A stretch of DNA of 64,000 nt from Diplolepis rosae (lineage: Eukaryota; Arthropoda; Insecta; Hymenoptera; Diplolepididae): positions 124,001-188,000 of the forward strand of contig JAPYXD010000727.1 in assembly GCA_030998225.1 (NCBI GenBank), in the 5' to 3' direction. The position numbers were made by a program, and so were the translations under genes. This document shows, in pieces, positions 43,531-54,814 of the stretch. Positions within the stretch are counted from its first letter, which is position 1, and the number at the start of each line of letters is the position of its first letter. A model generated the notes under the pieces. That model did not search any database, had not been told where the DNA came from, and was given only the letters and a program-made list of their open reading frames with translations.

Positions 43531-44424
43531 GTTGATAGCAAACATTATAATTCGTTCCCCTTTTCTCCTATATGAGTGGACCCACGGTGGGCTTCACAGA
43601 AAGAAACGATGGGTCTGAGTGGGTAGTTTGGTTTGTGGATTTTTGGAAGACAATAAAATTTGACTGGTAAAGGGTTGCTTGATTTGAGAGTGTGGGCTAA
43701 GTTCGCTGTTATGTAATTTTCTTCGCTCCAGAGTTTAATAAGATTGTTGACTTTTTTGTGGGTTATATTTGTGGGGTCCTGTTTTAGAGGCTCATAGGTT
43801 TTTTTGTCGGACAAGATGAATGTGGCTTGAATGATATACTTGTTTTTGTCCATGGCTACGGTTGTATTGCCCTTGTCTGCTTTGGTAATGAGAATGTGTG
43901 GGTTATTTTTCAGAAAATTTTTTGTGAGTTTTGAGTTTTCTATAACTTGTTTTTTGAACATGTTAAGGGGCGGTTTATGTTTTTGATTTATAAAACTTTG
44001 TATGCAATTCACAAATTTTAATCTCGCTTCATTTCTGTCTTCTGCTTCAACTTTATGAATGTTGGATTCAAAATCTGCAATAAGGTGTTTTGTGGGAATT
44101 TTGTTGGAGGGATAAGGGATGCCAACATTTTTTCCAAGACTAATAGTTTTGGTTACTGCAGTTGGAATGTCTGTTTCAGTCAGGTTAACAATCCAAGAAT
44201 CAAAGAGATAAGGATGGGAGTTGGCATCATTATAAGCTGAATCGCTAGTACCTATTTTTTGAGACGTTCAAATTTCGACTTACATTTATTTTTGTGTGAT
44301 TGGAAAATTTTGTTTGCTTTTTCCAATTCAAAAGTAAATCATTTTTTACCCAATGTTCATCGGTCACACGTGCAAACATTTTTTAAGTTTCTTCCTTTGT
44401 ATTTTTTATAGAAATAAATTCTCA

Positions 44425-44456
44425 CTGATGAGGACTCCAATCTGATTCGGAACGTT
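44425..44456 (+). ncRNA. Hammerhead-like core in PLE 1, right terminus
   Basis: CTGATGA is intact, stem II is largely paired, but the second box reads GGAA in place of GAAA. The helix I partners match those at 39565. Probably inactive. Confidence 0.45.
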
Positions 44457-44724
44457 TGAAAACATGAAACCTTGAGTTACATTTTTTCTGGACCCTAAAG
44501 CTAACTAAGAACATCAACAATATTTGAATATTATTATCACTAAAGGGTCGATACAAGTCCTAATCATTATTATACTAAAATATAATTCATTTTTATGATT
44601 TACTCTAAAGAAGAACTCTTTGAAAGCAGCAGTCGGCAAGGGTGAACCTTTTTTGATTTTCTGCCGAAATAAAGTCCTCGTCATGTGTGAGCTTACAAAA
44701 ATACAACTTTGAAAACCAAGTTTG

Positions 44725-44950
44725 GACAAACTTCGATCTCCATATTCGACCCAACGATGGAAAAAGACGCTGGCCAGTGTTATATCATTACACTAGTTGA
44801 CCCAACTATTGTTCCCCAAGGTTCGACAAACAATTTTTGACAATATTGGTATATTTTCAAAACCAAGGTTTATCCAATACTGTTGTCCAGGGTTAGTCAA
44901 ACTTCATTCTCCATATTCGACCCAACGATGGAAAAAGACGCTGGCATTTT
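44725..44950. repeat. Partial tandem duplication, 165-bp spacing
   Basis: CTCCATATTCGACCCAACGA with the following GGAAAAAGACGCTGGC occurs at about 44738 and 44903. Flanking phrases (CAAACTTCGATCTCC and CAAACTTCATTCTCC) also match. The interval has no ORF. Confidence 0.65.
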
Positions 44951-44999
44951 AAGTTTCAGCCTTATACAACTAATAGTTTCACTGCCATTCAACTATTAT

Positions 45000-45490
45000 A
45001 GAATATCTTTTTAAGATGTATATTATTCTTTTCAATTTAAAAAGATACTATTGAAAATTGAAAATTCAATTTTGTAACCAGAATATGTAAAATACGAGAA
45101 AATGATATAAAAATAAAATTTGAACAAATTTTTATTTCGTTGAAAGTAGTTTGATTCAAGCAACATTTATTTGATTCAAATAAATTTTTTTTTTCAAATC
45201 AAAGAATATTGAATACTAACGGATATGAAGTGAAAAATCGAGCGCGAGTATCATGTTGGGAATATGTTCCTTAAGGCTGATAGAGCCTTAAGTAAATTGA
45301 ATTTCCTTTGTCATTTGAAATCACAAACAAATTTAGTTACTTTGAGAAAATTTAATTCATATTTACAATATTATAAAATTTACTAGAATTTCAGTACAAA
45401 ATTATAGGAAGTAAAATCGAATATATGTGAAGAACATAGGATCGAGCGCGAAGCGTTATAAGAATGTGCCCGCGAAGCGGGCAAATTTAT
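45000..45490 (+). repeat. Repeat family A, copy 4 (3' part)
   Basis: Starts within the AT-rich body and retains the CTTAAGGC/GCCTTAAG hairpin (45270-45292) and GC-rich end with GAGCGCGAAGCG and GCCCGCGAAGCGGGC. Confidence 0.65.
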
Positions 45491-45662
45491 TTCAGCGTAA
45501 AGTATGGATTTTCCAATTGTCAATTCGATGAAATTACATGCCGAAAAACAGGAAGTCATATATCCTGTTATAAGGTATCTTAATTGCACGTCTTCAGTAC
45601 GAGAATAGGAAGACACAATTGTATAATTCGCTTCCGAGCCGTGACAAGAAAACTCCCACTCC

Positions 45663-45872
45663 GCCATACGAAAAACGCATGGAGCCCATGCTATTTTCTC
45701 ACTAACTTCCGGTGTTTCGAACGCAGGTCTGAGCCTTGACGACTTGATAACTTGGCGACAGGCGCATACGCGTTAAACATATATTTTAAATAAAGCTCAG
45801 GTCCAGTATTCGAAACGCAGGAAGTTGGTGAGAAAATAGCATGGACTCTGTGCGTTTTTCGTACGGTGAAAT
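45663..45872. repeat. Snapback repeat, about 60-bp arms
   Basis: GCCATACGAAAAACGCATGG and ATGCTATTTTCTCACTAACT at the left are answered by complementary sequence at 45805-45872 with a few changes. The loop of about 85 bases includes GCGCATACGCG. Confidence 0.65.
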
Positions 45873-45879
45873 GGATTCT

Positions 45880-46905
45880 TCATCGTTATGATTCTGGAGT
45901 GAATCACTAAAAAATCTCTCCCTAGGATCTTAAGTCAATAAGTCATAGCTTTTTTTGACACAAATTTCAGCATACTTTTGTCCTTTCATATTATTCTATT
46001 CCACTATCTTCGTTCTTCTTAAAATATTGGTCCCTTTTTCATTTCTTGGAAATATTTTGAAACGCTCTAGGTTCTGGCGTCTTTTGCCGTGGAACTTGGC
46101 TAGAATCGGCTTCTGGCATATGCAAAAGATGAGCTTACGTCTATCGCTTGCATTTTTTCAGAATCTTGCACTCTTATTGCTGCCGCTTGTAATTTTATGG
46201 AACGATTTCTCAGTAAATTACTACTTGTAAATGATGATATAATTTTAAATACAGAAATAAAGAAAGCTAAAAATAAGGCATAAAAAAACAACAATATATT
46301 TTAAATGAAATAAAAATGTTGAATTTATTATTAATTAATGTTTGAAGTACAATGAATATACTTAGTTAAAGTTTTTGTTATTAAGTTGTAAACCTTGCCT
46401 GCTCTTTAAATCTAAATTAGTCAAAATTCGACAGATTTAAAATCAAAAACTCACTTTTTGTTATGTAATCAGTTATTTTTGCTTGACAATCGGTCAGAAA
46501 CAACCCATTTTTTTCAATTTCGAAATGATCAAATTAAAATTTTTCAACTTTCTGTTTAAAATAAATTCAAAACTAAAGTCTTGCGTGTTTTAATTTATTT
46601 AATTTTATTGATTTTAGGTTTCTACATGTTTGTGCTAAGGGTACATAAAATGTTCTTTTCAGAATTTTGGAAATGGCAGAGAACATAAAAACGGACGAAG
46701 ATAGACTACTTTTAGTTTCGAAATTGAACTCCACTACACTATAGAGGACAGTAGTGCCAACTTAGCGTCAAGAAGGTTTTTGACAATCTCTTTGATTGGG
46801 CTTTTTGAATGATCAATTCCCGGTACTTTTTTGACAGAATGTATTCAGGCTCAGTCGTAACCTATCTCGCCCGAAGGCGCGCGCAAGCTGTTGTTGAGGA
46901 CTGAA
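45880..46905. other. Spacer, nothing recognised
   Basis: AT-rich. A 91-codon frame (45955-46230) has hydrophobic, aromatic-rich composition but no motif. The patch at 46850-46895 is GC-richer without features. Confidence 0.35.
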
Positions 46906-47245
46906 TATTGGGTCATTAAGTATGAAGTTGGAAGTCTCTTATGTATGAATTTTGACATTTTGCATTGGCATTTGTATTATTCTTCTAACTACATTTTTAA
47001 ATTTACAGCTCGTAAAATTAATAGTGCGTTTGGAGAAAGTTAAACTAGCCATAGCACAGTATCATGTCGGTTTGCGAAATTTCGTTCTGAGGATTTCAGC
47101 TTTGAAAATGAACCCTGTGGGAGACCTCATCCCAGAGTAAATAATGATAAACTGAAAGCTATTGTAGAGAGTGACACATCTCAAACTACTCGTGAGTTAG
47201 TATCGAAATTTGGTGTTTCTATCCCAACCGAATTGGATCATTTGC

Positions 47246-47828
47246 ATTAGGGCGGTCCTTATTTATTTTTTTCTTAATTCGTTTGCTCCCACTGTCGGAA
47301 TTCGTTCGTATGCTCAAAAAAAGGAAGTACATCAAATTTTAGACGAATCGGTTAATATTTACCCACAAAACATGGGCCTTGGAATTTCTCATGGGATTTA
47401 CATAGGAGAAATCACACGAAAACGAAAAATCTGCAACACTTCTTCAATTTTCATTCCAGTCATTCTATTTCCGTGGACAAAAATGCTATTTCTTACAGTT
47501 ATTAGGTGGCCGCCATTTTTCGATTTTCCAAAATTTTGAGTTTTTTTACTATGAAGATATTTTAAGCATACCATGCAAATTTTTGTCCACGGAAATAGAA
47601 TGACTGGAATAAAAATTTAAAAAGTGATGCAGATTTTTCGTTTTCGTGTGATTTCTCCTATGTAAATCCCATGGGAAATTCCAAGGCCCATGTTTGGTCA
47701 GTAAATATTAACCGATTTTGCTGAAAATGAGCGTACTTTCTTTTTTTGGGCATACGAAAAAATCCCGCCAGTGGGAGGAAATGAATTATAAAAATCAAAA
47801 TTACGCTATGCATAAGGACCATCCTAAT
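47246..47828. mobile_element. 583-bp palindromic TIR element
   Basis: Ends ATTAGGGCGGTCCTTAT and ATAAGGACCATCCTAAT; arms of about 230 bp (47250-47480 and 47590-47828) contain TGGGCCTTGGAATTTC and ATAGGAGAAATCACACGAAA with complements. TTGC on both sides may be a 4-bp target duplication. Confidence 0.7.
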
Positions 47829-47832
47829 TTGC

Positions 47833-48497
47833 ATGTACTTACATTTGTGATCGTTCATTGAACGATGGGAAATATTTTTTTTGAAAACTTGCCGATTAGT
47901 TTTTGTCCCAGAAAATTAATAAATAGCGTATTGTTTATGACAGATAGTATATTTGAAGGGCCCTTAATTTCAACAATAATTAATTTTAAGGAATTTGAAA
48001 TCATTCTGTAGAAAAAGAGACGCTTTCGACTGTGCTGGGATTCAAGCCCGGGTCTTTCGATTGCCGGTCGACTGCTGTAACCACTGAGCCGCACAGGCGT
48101 CCGACATTTCCTTCTTCACAGAAAGACCTCCTTGTGTCGCCTAGTGGCACTGCCTTGCGTCTTTAAATGATTTCAAATGAATTAGTTGAGTTTGAAATTT
48201 TTGTCACTGCCTACATTATCGGAGGATCACTAGTCGCGTATCAGATGAAATACGTTGCCGACAGTTGTCCTCATAGACAATTAAATTCCTTTTGCATTTA
48301 TTTGCGATTTAAGAGTTTAAAATTGTCTATGAGGACACCTGTCGGCAAAGTATCCTATGTGATACGCGACTAGTGATCCTCCAATAATGTAGGCAGTGAC
48401 AACAATTTAAAACTCAACTAATTAATTTGAAATAATTAATTTTGTTTTGAAAAAAAAAATGTCATCGTTAAATGAACGTTCAGAACTGTAAGTACAT
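47833..48497. mobile_element. MITE family C, complete copy carrying a SINE
   Basis: ATGTACTTACA to GTAAGTACAT with 9-bp flanks ATCATTTGC (47237-47245, displaced by the neighbouring element, and 48498-48506). Interrupted by a SINE-1 dimer at 47988-48430. Confidence 0.75.
47988..48430 (-). mobile_element. Inverted SINE-1 dimer
   Basis: Exact 13-bp flanks AATAATTAATTTT (47975-47987 and 48431-48443). The left part is a minus-strand SINE-1 with B box at 48051-48035 and A box near 48090. From about 48300 the body repeats in inverted orientation (TGAGGACACCTGTCGGCAAA, TGATCCTCCAATAATGTAGG), without a second tRNA-like module. Confidence 0.75.
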
Positions 48498-49167
48498 ATC
48501 ATTTGCGTCAGATCAACAAAGTAAAAGAGTTTGACAGCTAGGTTCCGCACGAATTAAACGCACATCAGATGAAAAAACATTTCGATGCTTGCGTTTCTTT
48601 GCTTTCGCGGAATAAAGAAGATCCTTTTCTGCATCGTATCGTTACTTGTGATAAAAATAGTTCTTTTATGATAATTGTAAGCGTTCAGCAAGCTGGTTGG
48701 ATAAGGATGAAGCATCAAAATACAGCCCAAATCCAACTATTCATTAAAAGAAGCTCATGGTTACTGCTTGGTGGAGCAGCCAATTCTCCTACGTGATAAT
48801 GCTCGCCCACACACTGCAAATCGGACGCTATTAAAAATACTGGAATTAGATTTGGAAGCTATAAATCATCCTCAGTATTCACCGAGCCTTTCATCAACTG
48901 AGTATCATTTGTTTCGGAATTTGGATAACTTCTTAAAAGGAAAAATATTTAATTCCCAACAGGTTGTCGAAAATGCCATCCGCGCTTTCATCAGTTCTCG
49001 TTCTCCAGGCTTCTATGCAAAAGGCATAAATGAATTATCATTAAAATGTCAAAGGGTGTTGTTGCTTCAGGAACATACTTTGGATAATTGAAATGTTATT
49101 TTATTCGATAATCAATAAAGCAAACTTCTGAATCCGAACTTCCAACTTCATACTTAATAACCTAATA

Positions 49168-51179
49168 CATCGGTTGGGTCCCAAAATGGCCGACCTTCGT
49201 ACGTAGCACACACGGTATTTCTGCAAAATACGGGAAATTTAAAATTGCGTACATGAATACTTGCTATGTTAAAAACATAAGCTGTATGCCAAGGACGCAC
49301 ATTGAAAAAATGTATCTCATATTGTAGCAGCTCTTTCTGAAAGCAACTATTATCAATTGCGATATCGCATATTGTAAAATATTGTGCGTGTATTATAACA
49401 AAAATTTTACCTTAGTGTAACTTTAGCATATAAGATTATCTTTGATACCAAACACACAACACTTTTGAATTTTATTTTCATAATGTTCTCGCGAAATTTT
49501 TCTACATAACTTTAGCTTTTCAGCTCAGTAGTAAGATCCGTTTTGAAAAAAAATGTTGTTTGAAACATATTTTTTTATAATTATAAAAATTCAAGAGTTG
49601 ACAGACCTTCCTCAATGGCTTTACTCTGATCTCGCAAATTTTCGACCTGATATCTTATTTCGTATGGTCTATAAATTAGGATTAGATTTTTTTCGTTACG
49701 TTCCAAAACATGCCTATTCTTATAATTAGTTTTGAATTAGGACATTTTTCACTCTATAATTGGCGATTATAACTCCTTGTCCGTATTACGTTGTCTTTTT
49801 TCTATATAGTGCTTTCAAAGAGGTAAATCATTAAGTTACGTTATCTAAAAGGTTACGTGTTTCTTTTCACACTGTATATTTAAATTCCCGGTTACAAAGT
49901 GCTGTCTGAGGTCTAAGGTAAATAGAGGTAGCCCTAGGGTGACTTTGAAGAAAGGGCAGAGACACGGCCACCGAGAGAGGCTGACAGTCAATTACCGTGA
50001 GTGGAGTATCTCCACCTGCTCACATCACCCTTCCGTCTTTCCTGCTCACTCAGACATTGCACCCTCGCTCTTAAAGCATACGACTCAACTCTTCTCGTTC
50101 TTACCCTTCCTCGAATCACAACTTGTCACGGCAAGTGCGTTTCTGCGAGTCATAATATAAGTAGATGTTTGTCACAATACAAAATTCACAGTATATAAGA
50201 TGCGTTCCTGGCGAATATATCAACATGTATCAGCTTCTTCACTTTTGATCCTCAATGCACCAACTACAACTTTTAAGATCGTAAACCAACATTATTATAG
50301 ACAAGTAAACAAACCAATGTCATAATCAACTTATCTGTAAACAATCCCGCAATTTACTTCAACCAAATAAAATTTATTTGAATTAATGTACTGTTTTCCC
50401 AATGCATTAACGTCAATTCCTTAGTCAGCAAGAATGTCAGCTTCAATATCATGGTCTGATTGTATCCATACTGGGAAAGATGTCTGTACACGAGAAGAAA
50501 TTCAGTAAAGCGGCTGTTTCACTTCTAGTAGTGCAGCGCCGCCACGCGTTTAGTCTACATCAATATTCTAAAGCCATATATTGAAATTAAATTAGTGCGA
50601 AGTCACTTAGATAGTAATAAAAAATGAATCATAATCCCATGTATGAAAAAACATATTAACAGTCAAAAGTCCTTAATAACAAAAACTCATCAGTCAGTTG
50701 ACCGTTCAGACAAACTAATCAGTCACTAATCTGGATTGCATATTTATTATATTATTTGTAATTGACTATGTTAAAAATCGTAAGCTACCATATACCAAAA
50801 GTGAGTTCACCTTCGCAATTATTAAGGTAAAATTCATGCATGCACACCAATTCCTATAAGCTCTTCATTATGAGAATCTACATTCATACACGTATACAAC
50901 ACATGCACAATATTCTTATACCTAATGTAACGTAATCGAACATAAATCTTCGATATTATTCACGTTTTTCATTCATACTATTCTAATTCAGAGAAAGCCA
51001 CAGTCTTAACCCTTTTATTACGTATCCATATTTACCATGTTAAATTTTCCCAAACTTCTGTCATTTCACGTTACTTTGACTGTTCATAAATACAATTATT
51101 TTTTTCTATCTTTTCTCAGGGGCCATTCATAATATTTCTCAGTCTCAAATTCTTGAGCTTAAATACTAATTTATTCACT
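49168..51179. other. Spacer with a GC-richer patch
   Basis: Two kilobases without recognised elements. 49880-50170 is GC-richer, with overlapping frames (49939-50160, 50001-50198) lacking motifs, and contains AAG|GTAAAT and CCGTGAGTGG, which resemble splice donors. It may hold exon or UTR sequence but nothing can be named. Confidence 0.3.
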
Positions 51180-51345
51180 GATGAAAATAGTTCCAGTAAT
51201 TTTACTCTAATCTGTCGCTTAAACTTGGGACATTTCAATATTTTTTTTAATCCTAGTCGAGTAAAATAAATTAGATAAGTACTTAATTCACACAAAGTGA
51301 ATGATAATAATCGTTATACATTTTACATGGTTGAATTAACATTTA
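51180..51345 (+). repeat. Repeat family E, fragment
   Basis: GTAATTTTACTCTAATCTGTCG, TAATCCTAGTCGAGTAAAAT and AAGTGAATGATAATAATCG match the first half of family E. Confidence 0.55.
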
Positions 51346-51750
51346 CGCGGATAGAAATTCAATGGTTGCAAATACTTTTGACGGTAAACCAGAACTATTA
51401 GGGAATTTCTGCCAATTAGTCCCAAAAATATGCTACTTAATATAACACGTTTTGGGAAATATTACCAAGAATTATGGTAAAAATTGAAAATTGATATGCC
51501 AACTTTTTTTTGACAAAATATATCTTTAAAGATGTGTATGCGTATCTTTTGCGTTTACATTATAAGACATTCTATAGGTTGAAATATTACTTTCACGCAT
51601 TTACGGAATATTATAATCGTAACGTTCGAAAAAGTTCCCATCAGAGTTCAATCATTGAAATCGTAGATAGTACTTTTACTCCTCCTTAATCGACTCGTCG
51701 GGCAATCAGAGAACAGCAGACTTCTAATACAAGTTGCAAAATTTTAAACC
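51346..51750. other. Spacer, nothing recognised
   Basis: AT-rich sequence without recognised motif. Confidence 0.3.
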
Positions 51751-51754
51751 GCAA

Positions 51755-51870
51755 TTGCGAGAGTAGTCTAGTGCGTTAGTTGTAGGACGTAGGTGCGTTA
51801 AAAGCCGTATGTCGTAGGTTCCATTCCCCCTCGGTAGGATCCATTTAGGTAGGTTTTATTCTACTCAAAG
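51755..51870 (+). mobile_element. Possible tRNA-derived SINE head
   Basis: TAGTCTAGTGCG (51764-51775) fits the pol III A box at 10 of 12 positions and GGTTCCATTCC (51817-51827) fits the B box at 10 of 11, about 50 bases apart. No cloverleaf closes. It abuts the palindrome at 51872, which may be its body. Confidence 0.45.
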
Positions 51871-51871
51871 G

Positions 51872-53735
51872 CCGTAGCAGGATAAGCATGGTCTGGGTGC
51901 CCCCGCTCGGATTTGATCTATATTGCGAGGGTAAGTGGCTCCCATTACAAGATAAATTCACCCCAAGTATCAACTCGAAAAATTGTTTTTACAAAAGTTA
52001 TAAACGAATTTTGAAAAATAAAAAAATCTAATTTTCTCTAAAACGGCTCAACCGATCTTGATGATTAAAATATATGATATAGAGGGTACTAAAGAGATTC
52101 TGAAAAAAATTCAAGAACCCATTTCGTTTATAAAAAGGGGGTAAACATTTTTATTAAATTTTTGAATAATTTTTTCAATGTGAATTACTTCTTGAACACC
52201 TACTATTTTTTTCTATATCATACTCAAATTCAAAGTGACAATATATATTTTTTTGAAAACTTTCGGAGAGGTACTTCATAGTTAAAAAAATAAAAACTTC
52301 TTTGGCCCCTACAATGTATGGAACAATTGATACCCTAAGACTCATTAAAGCAATTGTTTCTATACTCATGAAAGTTTTACGTTGATCACGTACAATATCT
52401 CATTTATTTTTACGTATTTGCTGTATAGTGTACGACATAGTACACTATATATGAATGCGAGGGTATATCAACAATTATCTGCACTCTGTTTGTGGAATTG
52501 ATCGTTATCAATTAAAAAAAAAAAAAACCGTGACCTACGTTTTGCCCTTCCTGAGAGTACTACTGCGCAGGCTTCGAATGCCGCACGAGTTTGTTCGCAA
52601 AAAGCACCTGATTTTCAATTGTTTTGATTTATTCTAAATAGATGTACTTATCTAAGATTCGCGTTTTTATTTCATTCCCAGTTGTAGAACGATTACAGTC
52701 ATTCGACAGTTTGGGAAAAGTATTATTTGTTTCCAATATATATACCTTCCTGTAGTTAAAACGCGCTATATAACAGCATCCTACAACTTATCAGGAAACG
52801 ATTACAACTGAGAATGAAATAAAAACGCGAGCCTTAGATAAGTACATCTATTGAACATGATTCAAAACAATTGAAAATCAGGTGCTTTTTGCGAATTAAC
52901 TCGTGCGGCATTCGAAGCCTGCGCAGTATTACTCTCAGGAAGGGCAAAACGTAGGTCATGGGCACAAGCTTCGAGAAGGAGATATATAGGGAAATTTATA
53001 ATCTAAATTTTGTGACTGAAAGAAAAAGCTTGTGGACAGGTGGATAAAGTGTATTGAAAACAAGGCGATCATGTAGAGATGTGTGTGTTTTTTTTTTTTA
53101 ATTATTAACGATCAATTCCACAAACAGGGTGCAGATAATTGTTGATATACCCTCGCATTCATATATAGTGTACTATGTCGTACACTATGCAGAAAACACG
53201 TAAAAATAAATGAGATATTGTACGTGATCAAAGTAAAACTTTCATGAGTATAGAAACAATTGCTTTAATGAGTCTTAGGGTATCAATTGTTCCATACATT
53301 GTAGGGGCCAAAGAAGTTTTTATTTTTTTAACTATGAAGTACCTCTCCGAAAGTTTTCAAAAAAATATATATTGTCACTTTGAATTTGAGCATGATATAG
53401 AAAAAACAATGGCGGGAGTTCAAGAAGTAATTCACATTGAAAAAATTATTCAAAAATTAAAAAAAAATGTTTACCCCCTTTTTATAAACGAAATGGGTTC
53501 TTGAATTCTTTTCAGAACCTCTTTTGTACCCTTTATAACATATATTTTAGTCATCAAGATCGGTTGAGCCGTTTTCGAGAAGATTAAATTTTTTGATTTT
53601 TCAAAATTCGTTCATAACTTTGTAAACAAAAATTTTTCGAGTTGATACTTGAGGTGGATTTATCTTGTAATGGGAGCCACTTACCCTCGCAATATGGATA
53701 TGGCTTATCCTGCTACGGCCTTTCAGACGAACAGC
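51872..53735. mobile_element. Family H palindrome, about 1.9 kb
   Basis: Arms meet near 52770. Outer match: GGCCGTAGCAGGATAAGC with complement near 53715; middle: AAACGGCTCAACCGATCTTG with complement near 53560; inner: GATGTACTTATCTAAG with complement near 52845. The right arm has about 110 bp (52955-53090, including CATGGGCACAAGCTTCGAGA) missing from the left arm. The mirrored frames (52369-52175 and 53244-53504) are effects of symmetry. Confidence 0.7.
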
Positions 53736-53926
53736 GAGTAATGATTGCCATAATAAACTTTACTATTATGATGGGACTTTTTCACAACTTTTTCCAATAG
53801 TTCTGGTTTACTCTCTAAAATGTTACTTCTTCTCACGAAACGTAATACATTTAGCCATCAAATTTCTTTCCGTGTAGTTTTTCAAATTCCAAACAAGTTT
53901 TATATTATAAGAAGTCGGTAGACTTG

Positions 53927-54141
53927 ATGTACTTACAGTTCTGAACGTTCATTGAACGATGACAAATAATTTTTTTTCAAAACAAAATTAATGATTATGT
54001 TCATAATTAAAGGCCCTACAAATATACGATCCGTCATTAAATATATGTTACTTTTTAATTTACTGAGGCTAGAACTAATCATTTAGTTTAGAAAACAAAT
54101 ATTTTCCATCGTTCAATGAACGTTCAAAACTTTAAGTACAT
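53927..54141. mobile_element. MITE family C, complete copy
   Basis: 215 bp, ATGTACTTACAG to TTAAGTACAT. Flanks GTAGACTTG and TTAGATTTG agree at 7 of 9 positions, as for an older 9-bp duplication. Confidence 0.75.
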
Positions 54142-54814
54142 TTAGATTTGTCGAATTATTTCGTAGAATATTCGTTCCACTCTATCAGCAATTTACTTGT
54201 ATCTTTTCACAACATCAGATCAAGAGATTAAATAAAGCGTAATTTCCGGCACAATCGCCAGTTCAAGATTCCCACATGGGAGTCTCGTACAAGCAATAAA
54301 TTGCATATTCCAAGTAGCAACTAAACCTTAGATGAAATTTTAAAATTAGTAAAACTAAAATTAAATTTAATAAAAGAAGAATTTTGTGATTATGGATCAT
54401 TATTTCTGGGTAAGAATTCTGCTTATTCATACGCTGACAAAATTTTGTTAAGAATTTTTTGAAAATATTCGGGATACAACAGAGAAGTCTGAAAGTGGAT
54501 AATTTTCCGAAAAACAACTTTAACAAATTTTTTTAAGGATTCCCATAAGTTTTCATATACCCTAATTTATTTAGAAAGTTTTCTACAAGGGAAATAAAAT
54601 TTACTTAATCTAAGAGATTATGCAGAAGTTTGTGAAGTCTCGTGTGAGGATTTTTTTGTCGTTGTATGATCTCTAAAACCATTAAAAATATGCAGAATAG
54701 TGATTTTTGACTGAAATAACATTTTTTATTTAAAAAAAAAATTTAAGTTAGACTAAAGCAACACGGAGGAAAAAATATATAAATATATATATAATATATA
54801 TATTATTACTCGTA
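54142..54814. other. Spacer, nothing recognised
   Basis: An 87-codon minus-strand frame (54526-54263) has no recognised motif. The end near 54780 is a run of ATATATAA. Confidence 0.35.

Larger units (their letters stand above)
42868..43588. mobile_element. 721-bp insertion in the PLE RT gene
   Basis: GGGCTTCAC occurs at 42859-42867 and 43589-43597, and the RT sequence continues across it. The ends resemble each other as inverted repeats (ACAGTGCGGACACT against ACCGTGGGTCCACT). Inside are a run of about 20 C (42973-42992) and family E copy 2 (43154-43470). A DNA element with 9-bp target duplication is the simplest reading. Confidence 0.65.
41586..44240 (-). pseudogene. Penelope-like RT/GIY-YIG polyprotein relic
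   Basis: Blocks on the minus strand in order. About 44240-44012 is an N-terminal region. About 44012-43545 has ITKADKGNTTVAMDKNKY and KFYCLPKIHKPNYPLRPIV (RT N-terminal motifs). About 42850-42545 holds motif A (ISLDAISLFTNVHIG) and one in-frame stop. 42527-41937 starts with MGSPLSPIAADIVMDDLE and has the catalytic YIDD near 42420. 41906-41586 contains YVQGLSEKLSGILKPF and a GIY-YIG-type endonuclease start (VVYNIPCSGCTATYIGTT, then KTRIQEHK). PLE reverse transcriptases are telomerase-related, and the GIY-YIG nuclease nicks target DNA. Frameshifts, a stop and the 721-bp insertion between the first two RT blocks show the gene is dead, although the YIDD is intact. Confidence 0.88.
39490..44525 (-). 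mobile_element. Penelope-like element 1
   Basis: Inverted terminal repeats of about 190 bp (39493-39680 and 44345-44517) sharing AACATCAACAATATT and the hammerhead block enclose a minus-strand RT plus GIY-YIG reading frame. Later insertions are family B (40502-41034), MITE C (41360-41572) and a 721-bp composite with a 9-bp target duplication (42868-43588). The target duplication of the PLE itself could not be fixed. Confidence 0.75.
46908..49165 (+). pseudogene. Mariner element (transposase relic) with nested insertions
   Basis: Inverted ends of about 27 bp (TTGGGTCATTAAGTATGAAG at left; complement of TTAGGTTATTAAGTATGAAG at right) and TA flanks define the element. About 47060-47247 gives FRSEDFSFENEPCGRPHPRV and SQTTRELVSKFGVSIP (HTH). 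After the insertions the gene resumes at about 48507: HQMKKHFDACVSLLSRNK, then the first catalytic block IVTCDKN. 48768-49091 has LLRDNARPHTA (second Asp) and YSPSLSSTEYHLFRNLDNF, where the expected third-Asp motif (PTDYHLF-type) is altered to STEYHLF. Frameshifts and the altered triad make it inactive. About 1.26 kb of the span is later insertion. Confidence 0.88.

Noticed and set aside
52175..52369. 64-codon protein duplicated at 53244-53504
   Set aside because: Mirror frames of the family H palindrome; no motif.
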